From the NCBI RefSeq assembly GCF_000213175.1, contig NW_009799101.1, positions 4,090,011 to 4,154,010 of the forward strand: a stretch of 64,000 nucleotides of DNA, given 5' to 3'. Below the pieces are notes generated by a model. That model saw only the letters and a program-made list of their open reading frames with translations, was not told where the DNA came from and searched no databases. The position numbers and the translations under genes are program-made. Positions 47,753-58,313 of this stretch are shown piece by piece. How positions within the stretch are numbered: the stretch's first letter is position 1; each line of letters starts with the position of its first letter. The DNA comes from Neurospora tetrasperma FGSC 2508 (lineage: Eukaryota > Ascomycota > Sordariomycetes > Sordariales > Sordariaceae).

Positions 47753-50171
47753 CAACTTCCGAGATGAGCATTGCTCATAGACTGCAGGCGAGTGATGATA
47801 TGGAATGGGGGCCAGGGGCAACATCAGTCAGAACTGCGGGGAATGCTGCTCGGCTTCCTTCTGAAGGCAAGGTGGCTAGAGCTGTTCTATCCACCAGATA
47901 CGCATAGCATGGATCTTGATGTAGCCTATCCGCATTTATGGGTCGTGAATGTCTTGTCTGTTCTTTGACCCCCGACACCTCAGGGTCTCACTCCAAGACA
48001 AGAGCCCTGCGAGAGGACTAGGCTGTAATCCCGAAAGTCCGGTTCATGAGATGTGATGAATATCAGCGATGTCTTGCCTTTTATAGCGTCGCTTGATTTA
48101 GGTCAACCCTCGCTAGTTAACGGTTGGCAAGACCAACGGTTTCCTGGCGCGGGGGACACGAGGATTTTGCGCGGAGCTTGCCTTCCCAGGGCTGGACTGT
48201 CGTCAATCGGACGGCGGAGTGGGCCTGTATTCTTAGTGTACTGTGTATCTAGCTAGCGATTGTTAGTCTATGCCATGTAATGAGGATACGAAGAAAAACA
48301 AATCCGTGTCAAACCGGTATCTTCAACGCTAGCAGGCGTTTAAGGGTGTGTTGAAAAGATGGAAACAAAAACTTTTTAAAAAATAAAAAAAACCTTTGGA
48401 CACTGCCGTGAATGAATGTCCGAGAGAGCCTCGAGTGCTTTCACTGGCCTCCCTCAGGCTAGCGATATGCAATTAGGGTGGTTATGTCGTAATGTTACCG
48501 GCAACCAGATACGGGACGATCAAGCTCACACTTGTCGTCGTCTGCCAAAGACCAAATAATCTGGGGAGCGGTTGCGTAAGACGTGCCGCGACTGATGGGA
48601 TTTATTTCTGTAGTAATTGTCTTTCATCCACCAATCTCGGCGCCGAGTTGCAACCCAGACAACGGAATCCGTGGTTCGCCAAATAAGCTCTCTGGATTCG
48701 ATGCAACTACACATGTTAATGCCAACCCCCCCTTTTGCAAAGAAATCTGGCTGCCAGAATTAGTTGCATCAACAGGGAATATGGCAGTACAGTGTAGATC
48801 AGTCATACACAGTATATAGATCGGCGTGATGGGGCACCCCTTATTCGCTTGGCTCCGCCGAGTCCTGCACGTTAAGGGTAGGATATTCAACTACTCGCAT
48901 AAACATGGCTCTTTCGGCATAGGGCTGTCTCAGAACGTAGGTGGCTGAGTAAAGTTCTTTTATCTCGCCGTCACTGACCTCGTCTAAGCTTGTGAAGCTC
49001 TAGATCCGAGGTGAAGTTCGTCGGGACAAATCCCTATGCCGCGGGGAGAAATTGCGACATAAATCACTCCTTTTGTTCGGGATTGCAAGACAGAAGCAGG
49101 AAGATGACCGGGCTTCGATGTGTATGCCACGGAAGAGCGTATTCGTCTTACACCACACGCCGTAACGTCTGCAAAGAAGCGACTTGGAATCAGCCATATT
49201 GGAGTGGCAATCTGACTCGTCAAATTGCCCCCTGTTATGCTCGTCGAGTTTCCGGGGGGTGGATGAGAAACCGGGAATCGGAGTCGTATCTGAAGCGAAC
49301 CATATCGAGCCGCTTCAAAGTCAACAGCACCCCTGTGCACATCGCCGCCAGTGATTCGTGTTGGTGCTGACAGGCGTTTCGGAGGTGCATATCTACTGCA
49401 CCGCAATGACAACCCCCAAGGAAGCCCGCGGACCATACCATGATGCTTGGCGAGACGGACGCAGTTGGGTTGAGGGCAGATACTGAGGTCCCGCTGGCTG
49501 GCTGATGCAGCCGGCGGATCGGCAAACCGGAACCTGTTATGTCACAGCAAGAGTCGGATGACGGCTTTTTGGCCAGTGTAAGTACTGGTAAACTGCAGCT
49601 TCATTTCGTGATGAGATGAAGACAGAAGATGGTAGTTGCAGATGGGTGCCCGTGGCTGGATCGTGGGGTGACGACGCCGACTGATGACCACGAGAGCAAC
49701 AAGGCAATAAAGGCGACAGATATGCTATGTAGAGGAGGTGTCCATTGTCGTCCAAACTGACCCACTACAGCCACTCGCGCGCATGTTGGCTAGAAGCACC
49801 GGACCCGGACTCCCAGGACTAGACTTGATTGCCTCGTTTTCTAGCCTTCTTGTCGTGAGAGACCAGGGCCCAGGGTACGTAAAAGCGCAAGCTGCTGTTG
49901 TTGTCGAGAAAGAAGGCGCTCTGGACAAAAGCAACGAGGGCCTCTTCACCGAGTCCTTCGGTCCATGGCGTGGCCACCACGTATTGGCAAGATTGTAGTC
50001 GTCGGGGGCGGGAGTTTATTCACAAGTCTGTCGTTGACGTGACGGATGTCGGTCGAATGTGGCTTGAATAATGTGGAAAAGAAGAGGGTGATACCACTGT
50101 TGCATACGGGTAGAGGTCTAGATAGGGACCAGCAGTCTGGAAATCCCACGCACCTAGGTAGGCTGGACCTA

Positions 50172-50173
<2 letters not shown>

Positions 50174-50202
<29 letters not shown>
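50174..50202. repeat. (TG)n microsatellite, 14 units
   Basis: A perfect TG dinucleotide run in the gene-poor region. Confidence 0.95.
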
Positions 50203-50204
<2 letters not shown>

Positions 50205-53200
50205 CAGTGCGTGTGCCTGACAGGGCCTCTGTGACCGGGTTCGTTTCTGGGGTGTTTTCCTGCGCCATTATCCACCCCCCATGCCCCTTGACTGAAACTT
50301 GGGGGTGTATAGCAGTGTTGTAGGGTACGATAGTATGCACGACGAGACCGGCGACGAGAAAGTGGCTGATGAATGGTTGAATGTTGCCCATGGCGGCAGG
50401 CTAATGTAATGATGCCTTCCCGATCATGAAGTCAGTATCGGCCATTGACGGAAGGTGGAGTTGAAGAATGCCCGGACGGGTCATGAAATTCCCGGATGCC
50501 GAGGAACATCCAATGAATTAGGTACGTATCGTGCATTGGATTGGGTTGGATCGTAAGGACTGGTCAAAGTTGCCCCTACCTTGGGAAAGAGGAAATGGAA
50601 ACGACAACACCAACAAAAAAAAATTTAAAAAAAAAAAATAAAAGAGAGAAAAAAAAGGGCGGGGTCAGACAGGGCACCAATACTGGACGGAGCAAAGCCC
50701 GAGTGCCCTGCAGTACAGTGAGATGAGGGGATTCAGGTTCTCTTGGTAGAGGTCACGGTAGGTAGCAAACTGCAGCCCGTCCACTACAGTACCTCTACCT
50801 CTCCGTATCCGCCAATTTCTTACTGTAACAGCGGGGATCACAGGCCCCGGCGGACAGCCTTAAACAAAAGTGGGTACCGGGGAATCTTTCCTTTCCCTGT
50901 CGACGGGAATGTCTTCCATTGCGAGCGCAAGCTTGTGCCTAGAGGTACCCTGGATGCCTGGGCTCCCCAGGGCTGGCAAGTGCAATACGCTAGTGAAATG
51001 CGGGTGAGTGCTGGAGTGCAACGCTGAGCAAACTTTAACTGAGACTGGACCTCTTGTCCCCGAGCCCCGGTCTTACCTACCTCGTCTAGCGTAGTGTATC
51101 ATCGGGAAGGAGTTCTTTCCCCAGCTCGGTGAGAATGGGATGGATGTGACCAGGGCAGATACCTCTAGATGAAGGGATCGCCCCTCGAACCTCCTCCTCC
51201 CTCAACGCTCTTTCCCCTTTGCAGCCAAAAGGGATTGACCGCCCGCTCATTGTGTCGACCATTTGGAGCAGGAGCAGCACAGAAAAAGAAAAAGAAAGAA
51301 AAAGGAGGAACATGTAACCCCTCAGCAGGAGACAGAAAGAGACAGGTCAGCGAAGATGGGGCAGATGGGGCCCTTGGCTTGACCTTTCTCCCTCGTAATT
51401 CGGCAGCAGGCAACAATCCATGATGGATCTCATCGACGGCCATCTAGCAGGAGTGCTCACAGATCTGTCCTCCAGATTGGCTCGCTAGGTAACTTCTTGC
51501 TGCATCTCCGGGCCCTGGTGGACACGTGCCGGGGGAAGGGGGTCGTACCTCTGTTAACCCAACAAAGTCTCGTCATCTTTTCTCCACTACCAATTTTACG
51601 CCATCATAGACCTAGCCTAGGTACCTCTACCTCGACCTAGAGCCATCCCCTCTCACTCAGCTTGACCACATCATCTCAGTCCAACAAACAGCCCAGTGGC
51701 GTCTTTATATGGGATGATTGGGGCCGTATACCTCGCCATAGCAGTGAGATGTGGCTCTATGCGATGGACTTTGACTTCAGCTACAAAACAAACTCGAAGC
51801 ACCATGAGCAGCTCTCAAAAAAGAGTCTTTCATTCAGATTCGGGGGCTACAAGCCGACGAAAGGACCACAGTCTCGGTCACAGACTCACAGTCACGGTCG
51901 GTCCCAGTTGCAGTGACACCCTCCAACTTGGCTTCTCATTACTGTGGCACAGAGCCCCCCTTCGTCCGTCATGCAAACGGGCACCGCGTCCAACTGAACG
52001 GGGGAACCACAAGAGCCTTTCCTTTTGTCAACAGCATCCAATAACATGGCCATCAGAGAGGATAGCGGTAGGGCCCACGCGGTTAGGTGACTGATGGATC
52101 ATGATGCTAATTTCATTCGACGGCATTCTTCCGTTATCGAGACTGAGGTAAAACACCTTTGCCCTTTGTTTACTGCAAAAGACGGCATCTTTTGTCCCAA
52201 ACTCAGGCCATATCTATCATCACTGACCCTCAGTGTAGAGACTTCGGCTCTACATGTCCCACATTCATCTCTCCTCTCTCCTCTTTGAGGTCTCACCACC
52301 ATCCGTCGTCAACATTGTCCACGGTGCTGGGTGTGAACTGTGACGTGCCTGGGCGACCACCACCTGCGCAACCCTTCGTTGCTCCATTGCTTGCTTACAT
52401 ATCCCCCCCTGTTGACACAGTAACACCCATCCGTTCCTGAGTCGACATGGAAACCCATCCCCTTGTTCAACAGCCTTTCATGGTTGACGCCAGGCTACCC
52501 TTTAGCGCGGGATCTCCCAAGGGTACTTACGCGGTGCAGATCGAGACCGTCATCGTTCGTTGTTACCGTCGTCCTTTTAGACAGACGTACATGTTGCTCA
52601 GTGGTGTACAAAGGTACACTAAAGCCGAGCACAATGCAGATCAGGGCCTCTCGTAGTTGGTGTAACGGACATTTTGCCCGGCCCCGACAGCTGTTCCATT
52701 CCCAATAGTTCCCCTTTATTGCTGCTGACTTCCACGCCTTCCAAACCAAATCTAGCGCTTCCATGCTGCAGCGGCCAGGATATCAAGACAGTGTCAGGAA
52801 GAAAAGACCCCGAAGCTGATTAACCCGAACGCTTTCTGGATTGCCAACGATCGACCCGCCTAGTCTACTTTGGCATCCCTGCTAGGCAATCTACAGTCGG
52901 GGGTCTTATTCGTCCCTCTTTCTCTCAAGACGTGGTACTTAGGATAGCCTCAAGACCCCCCTCCTCCATTCTTCCCCGTCCCTCAAAGTGCTGGGCCAGG
53001 CAAATATCATAATGTCAGCCTTTCTTTAATCTCCCCAGTTGTCAACTACCCCGGCTTTGCCATATTGCCTCAATATATTCTCACCAGTCTACCCGTTCCT
53101 ACATCCGCCCTGGCCCTACAATTCAACCAGTCTAATTGCTTAGCCTTGGATTTGCTCCTTCAACACCTCGGCATTTCACTTAAGCGCCTTTTACTCATAA

Positions 53201-53835
53201 GCGCCCCGCCCCTGCGTGCCCTTGCCACCCGTTTTGGCCTTGTTATCCTCGAATAGACCAGCAAGATAGCGTTGCTCGGAGTCGATACACATAGGCCCGC
53301 CTGTACACCAACGCACTCGGCTACTACAACTGTAGTTTTTGTGCCTGGAGGGACCACCGCGCCGGGCTGCCGTCCTGCTCAATACACTCAAGTACCACTC
53401 GGCTGCCCACAGCAGAGACCACCACCCAGCATCTCGTCCCAGCGAAACCTCACAATATCTGGCCCAGTACACCTGTATCTCTACGCCGGCCTTGTTCTCA
53501 CTCCTGGAACCTGGAACTCGCCAAGTATACCCACGGCCTTGCATGTAACACCAGACGCCTGCACTGCTGGCATCTGTCTTGGTTGGACCTATTGTTCTCC
53601 CATTGTAAGACATACCGTCCATGCTCCATCCCAGAACCCAGTATCTGGGTTCGTATCGGCTCTTGGTCGGAAGCAGAACCGGCTCCATCCGCATTCCTCG
53701 CTCTTGCTTCGCTGTTGCCATCTTGTAACACAGCAGGATCGCCGACCTACAAGATCCCTTGACTAACACTGCCTACCTACAGAACCATAACCATACCCAT
53801 ATCGGGTGCCCCTCCGTCTTACGCCCTCTTCCTTA

Positions 53836-55284
53836 ATGTCTAGTGCTGTCGAGTCTTCTCATCACATTTTTGGCACCACTTATACGCTCAACAACATGTC
53901 CCGATCACTTTACACTCCTTATGAGGCCTGCTCCTCAAGGCACGTACATTACATGCCAGAACAGCCACCACATCAGCCGCACTTGTATCGTCAACAGCAA
54001 CAACACAGGCTGCCTCCCGTGACCACCATAATACCCATCACTGGTCCTGGTTCTGTTTCTTCTTCCTGCGATCCAGCTTACCGAGGCCATAGCCAGACTT
54101 ATTACTCCGACTACCCGACTCCTTCACCAGTGGGACAAACACCTCCCCAACTCCCGATTACCCATAGCGAGGCTCGTCCTTTTAATGGAAGGCAACTAGA
54201 CGGCCGCCTGTCTCCAGCCTATTCCACTGCCGCCAGTGAAAGGTCAACCGCTGAGTCGACCTACGAGTCTCGTTCAAGGCAAACGAGCAATGCTCATCAG
54301 GCGCATGTTGAGCCATCTTGGCCCCCGTTCCACCAGCAACCCTCACGATTAAGGCAGGAGTCATCCAGTCATTTCACTATGGTACGGAAGGCCTCGACAC
54401 TCGACAACAACCACAACAGCAACGACTCTCCATCACCCGAGGGATTACAGACTCCATCCAGCTCCCAGCAAGGCGGTTCCCCAAGGCAGGAATCCCGGCC
54501 CATGAGCATATCCAACCTCATAAGCACCGACAACACCAGAAACATGCGGAACCCGGTCACCCTACCACCACCACCCTCAGGCAAAAAGACCGACTACCGA
54601 ATTTCCGTCCGTCAACAGCCCTTCGCCGCCCGCAGCTGCGGCTTCGGCGAACGCGACCGGCGCGTCATCGACCCGCCGCCCATCGTGCAACTGACCATCC
54701 ACAACGACACGCTCTCACGCGGGGAGCACAGCCGGCTCCTGCGGCATCAGTTCAGCGTCATCCACTGCAGCATCTGGAACGAGACGGGCGTCAAGGACAT
54801 GAGCAGCATGCCCGAGGATTTCCGGCAGCAGCGGCGTTTGATGGGGACGCTGGTTGCGTCCCCCTTTGTCGGGTTAGATGAAAACGGCGAGGAGGGCTGT
54901 TTCTTTTGTTTCCCCGACCTGAGCTGTCGCACGCCGGGGACGTTTCGGCTCAAGTTTGCGCTGGTCGTGCTGGACCCCGCGAGGATGATGGCGGGTGATA
55001 GGAGTAGTATTGTCGCGACGGTGATGAGCGAGCCGTTTCACGTGTATAATGCGAAGGATTTCCCGGGGATGAAGGCCAGTACGCCATTGACAAAGAGACT
55101 CAAAGGGCAGGGGTGTTTAATCAGTATTAAAAAAGGGAATGAGAAGGGAGGGAACGGGAGTGGGAGTAAAGGCGACAGGGAGGAGGAGAGTGGGGAGGAA
55201 GATGATGAGGATGTAGATGGGGAAGATAGCGGGAGAGGAGGAGGGAAAAAGGGGAGGAAGAGGCAGAAGAGGGGGTCTTTGTGA
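53836..55284 (+). CDS. velC: Velvet-domain regulator, VelC-like
   Basis: A single exon encodes 482 residues from the ATG at 53836 (a later in-frame ATG at 53896 is possible). The first 250 residues are disordered, rich in Ser, Pro, Gln and His. The velvet domain spans about 254-415: VRQQPFAARSCGFGERDRR, VIDPPPIVQLTI, MPEDFRQQRRLMGTLVASPF, CFFCFPDLSCRTPGTFRLKF, and YNAKDFPGM. A long N-terminal extension with the domain at the C-terminal half fits VelC better than VosA (domain at the N-terminus) or VelB (domain split by an insert). The tail is acidic, then basic (GGKKGRKRQKRGSL), a likely nuclear signal. Velvet proteins are NF-kB-like DNA-binding factors that link development, sporulation and secondary metabolism. 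The very long upstream gene-free region suits a tightly controlled gene. Confidence 0.85.
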   Translation: MSSAVESSHHIFGTTYTLNNMSRSLYTPYEACSSRHVHYMPEQPPHQPHLYRQQQQHRLPPVTTIIPITGPGSVSSSCDPAYRGHSQTYYSDYPTPSPVGQTPPQLPITHSEARPFNGRQLDGRLSPAYSTAASERSTAESTYESRSRQTSNAHQAHVEPSWPPFHQQPSRLRQESSSHFTMVRKASTLDNNHNSNDSPSPEGLQTPSSSQQGGSPRQESRPMSISNLISTDNTRNMRNPVTLPPPPSGKKTDYRISVRQQPFAARSCGFGERDRRVIDPPPIVQLTIHNDTLSRGEHSRLLRHQFSVIHCSIWNETGVKDMSSMPEDFRQQRRLMGTLVASPFVGLDENGEEGCFFCFPDLSCRTPGTFRLKFALVVLDPARMMAGDRSSIVATVMSEPFHVYNAKDFPGMKASTPLTKRLKGQGCLISIKKGNEKGGNGSGSKGDREEESGEEDDEDVDGEDSGRGGGKKGRKRQKRGSL

Positions 55285-55552
55285 AGGTGTTTCCTTTTTC
55301 GATAATCGGGGTTTTTTTTTTCTTCTTCTTTTCTTCCCGGGGTTCACCCATTTTACGGTTCACGACTCGCTATATACCCATTCTCATTTATTCTACTTCT
55401 CTGGCTATGGTTTCCAAACGAAATCATTTCACCTTCATCAAGAGCGTTCCTGTAAATTGGCGCATTTGGGGTTTGAGGATATTGGCAAACAGCCAGTTAT
55501 GTTTCATACTTGGCCAATTTTTCCTCGAAATGTTAGTAACAATCACCTAACA
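55285..55552. other. 3' flank of the velvet gene
   Basis: This T-rich stretch holds the probable 3' UTR of the velvet gene and the upstream flank of the broken tRNA. Nothing else was seen. Confidence 0.5.
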
Positions 55553-55571
55553 GCGCCAGTGGTTTAGTGGT
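55553..55571 (+). tRNA. 5' end of a probable tRNA-Gly, cut off by an assembly gap
   Basis: The last 19 known bases before the N run (from GCGCCAG to TTTAGTGGT) match the acceptor and D-arm start of fungal tRNA-Gly, including the A box. The remainder is hidden in the gap, so the anticodon cannot be read. It is partial because of missing sequence, not necessarily because of mutation. Confidence 0.6.
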
Positions 55572-56223
55572 NNNNNNNNNNNNNNNNNNNNNNNNNNNNN
55601 NNNNNNNNNNNNNNNNNNNNNNNNNNNNNNNNNNNNNNNNNNNNNNNNNNNNNNNNNNNNNNNNNNNNNNNNNNNNNNNNNNNNNNNNNNNNNNNNNNNN
55701 NNNNNNNNNNNNNNNNNNNNNNNNNNNNNNNNNNNNNNNNNNNNNNNNNNNNNNNNNNNNNNNNNNNNNNNNNNNNNNNNNNNNNNNNNNNNNNNNNNNN
55801 NNNNNNNNNNNNNNNNNNNNNNNNNNNNNNNNNNNNNNNNNNNNNNNNNNNNNNNNNNNNNNNNNNNNNNNNNNNNNNNNNNNNNNNNNNNNNNNNNNNN
55901 NNNNNNNNNNNNNNNNNNNNNNNNNNNNNNNNNNNNNNNNNNNNNNNNNNNNNNNNNNNNNNNNNNNNNNNNNNNNNNNNNNNNNNNNNNNNNNNNNNNN
56001 NNNNNNNNNNNNNNNNNNNNNNNNNNNNNNNNNNNNNNNNNNNNNNNNNNNNNNNNNNNNNNNNNNNNNNNNNNNNNNNNNNNNNNNNNNNNNNNNNNNN
56101 NNNNNNNNNNNNNNNNNNNNNNNNNNNNNNNNNNNNNNNNNNNNNNNNNNNNNNNNNNNNNNNNNNNNNNNNNNNNNNNNNNNNNNNNNNNNNNNNNNNN
56201 NNNNNNNNNNNNNNNNNNNNNNN
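55572..56223. other. Assembly gap (652 N)
   Basis: A continuous run of N. Any reading frame across it is meaningless. The gap starts inside a probable tRNA gene. Confidence 1.
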
Positions 56224-57349
56224 ATCTTTTGCATTTTTTTTTTCTCAAAACTTCCCTCAGTCTCCTCCACTTTTTCTTGTTTTTTTTTTTTTGTCATTTC
56301 CACTTGTTCGAACCGGCTTATTTGGGGGCGAGGGGAGAGGAAGGAAGGAAGGATGGGTCTGATCACGATACCCTACTGGTTCGTTTTTTTTTCCGCCATC
56401 ATGCATCATGGAAGGAAGGTTCCAGAGGAAATGGGACGAATAGGGAAAGAGCAACTACATTATTACTCTTAGGCAACAAAGGAAGCAAGCAACAAGAGAA
56501 CCAGCGAGCCAACAACTCAAGATTTCGTCAGTGCCTAATAATGTGCACTCCAATCTGTACCTCATTCTTTCTTTCCATGCTAATTAGGTTCTAAGAGCTA
56601 TGTCGAATAATGAGCACCCGGCCATCGGCAGCTCAATAAAGTGACGAATAGACAAGCAAGAGTCCTCGGATGGACGGGCGAGACATAGAGATCTTGGTAG
56701 GAGAAATAGCTGGTAACATCCCATGCCAGTCACAGCTCGTTAACGGAAGCCGCTTATTGGGATTATCATCTACAAACTAGGGAAGCTACGATGTAGGTTC
56801 CAGTCCGCTTTTCTTATTCTGTCACAGCTGCTTATTGGTCACAACCACCTCCATCGATCAAAACTGTTGGATACATGTGAAAGGGGGACTTGAAGGATGA
56901 GTTGTTTCACAAATCAATATGCATTTCACTAGGGGGAAGATCTAGGTACCCGGTACTGGCATAGATCACCAGACCCCGATACAATGATTTGGAGGTTTGT
57001 GATCATGATGCTTTATGGCGACTGGGTCAATATAAACAGGCACACAACATATCATCAGCCTCGGATTTCCGAGAGTTCGAAAATATTGCTTCGTTGACTG
57101 TACACTCAGCTTTGTTACTTATCCGGTTACTAGTTACTTGTAGTTAGTCAGTTACCTGAGTGGCTACCCAGGTGCCCAACTGCCAAGTCAGGTATCTACC
57201 TCCATGGCTGCCTACTTAGCTAGGTACTTACTTATTTACTTACTTACACCTCCATTATCACTCCATCTATCCCAAGCCCAGCTATATCTTTTCGGTAGGA
57301 TCCAATAGTATTAGGCTCCCAATCTAAACTCCGAGTCACTCCGTCTAAT

Positions 57350-57412
57350 CACTCTAATTACTCTAATTACTCTAATCACTCTAATCACTCTGTTCACTTT
57401 GTTCACTCTGTC
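57350..57412. repeat. 9-bp tandem repeat (CACTCTAAT-like), seven copies
   Basis: Seven consecutive 9-bp units vary between CACTCTAAT, TACTCTAAT, CACTCTGTT, CACTTTGTT and CACTCTGTC. The drift along the array, from TAAT-type to TGTT-type, suggests an older array than the 20-bp minisatellite. Confidence 0.9.
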
Positions 57413-57870
57413 CACTGTACTCACTTCTGTCGCCCCAACCCACCTAAACACCTTTCGAACCGAAGCATCAATGTCTCACCTCTCTCTCTCCCTTGAGTCT
57501 TCCCCCCCGATTTCATGATCACCAATGTAAATAGGTACAAGTCCGTTGTTTTTCTCCGAGCCGCAGTCCCTGTTCTACAGTGTACATCGATACATGCGTT
57601 CGATTCGGGTATACATTCCACTAATAGCGGTAGTGTTGTCGTTGCTTTTTGCGGGTTAGAGATAACGAGTACTTCCTCCCTCCATGTCTCGAGTCGATCT
57701 TCGCCTGTTGTGTGGGTAGGGCTTACTATACTACCTGTCCTGGGGATATGGGGTAGGATAGGATAGGACAGGGTAGGGCAGGGTAAAGGTAGGGACTGGG
57801 GTTGGTAGGTAAGGAGAGTGACGGCTTGTGTAACTGTTTGCTATGACTAGGATACCTACGGAGTTGGACT

Positions 57871-57893
57871 ACCGACCGACCGACCGACCGACC
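57871..57893. repeat. (ACCG)n microsatellite
   Basis: Five perfect ACCG units plus a partial sixth. A similar GACC run lies in the mL46 promoter. Confidence 0.9.
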
Positions 57894-58313
57894 TGTTATC
57901 GACACTGACCGTGATGGTGATGGGGAGGATGTGTCCCAGGATCATGCATTGGTGATGAAATATCTGGGAAGTGGAAGTTAGGGCGGAATGGAAGTCAGGC
58001 GTTGGAATTGATAAGATGGGCGCGAATAGGTAGGTACGTGGTCAGTTAGAGAGAGAGGACCGGGGAGGTGCAAGTCGAGGAGCATATGGAGGTGATGGTG
58101 GTGATAAACGGCTGGAGGGCCATGAGGAACGGTGAGATGAGTGATAGGGTGGTGAGAAAGTGGTACTTTTCCTCGTAGAGAAATTTCACTAGCTTCTGGC
58201 TTTTCTGCTGATATTGAATATGGTATCAATGGTGTGTATTTCGTGGCTTTCGTCTCTGGGAGCCAACAGTCGTCCGCCTCCCTGAATACGCCGAGGCAGA
58301 CTTCTTTGCTGTT

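Larger units (their letters stand above)
44263..53835. other. Gene-poor region of 9.5 kb upstream of the velvet gene
   Basis: Apart from the features listed separately, I find no supportable protein gene on either strand. Open frames are short, lack family motifs and often stem from repeats. Composition is not markedly AT-rich, so the region does not look like repeat-induced-point-mutated transposon debris. Parts at 52900-53835 are pyrimidine-rich with several small upstream open frames (for example an ATG at 52447), consistent with a long leader or promoter of the developmental regulator downstream. TAGGTACC-like motifs recur (46331, 50151, 50520, 51618). Confidence 0.45.
56224..58313. other. 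Intergenic region with several short tandem repeats
   Basis: No protein gene is supportable. The stretch starts T-rich (56224-56300), then includes CTTA/CTTACC strings (57178-57250), a 9-bp array (57350-57412), GGTAGG/GATAGG strings (57750-57790) and an ACCG run (57871-57893). Confidence 0.45.

Noticed and set aside
44263-53835. Transposon or virus-derived remnants in the gene-poor region
   Set aside because: I saw no terminal repeats, no transposase or polymerase motifs and no strong AT skew of the kind left by repeat-induced point mutation.
55533-56472. Long frames across the N run
   Set aside because: Unknown bases contain no stops, so these frames are artefacts.
57590-57625. tRNA B-box-like string (GTTCGATTC)
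   Set aside because: No acceptor or D arm can be folded around it.
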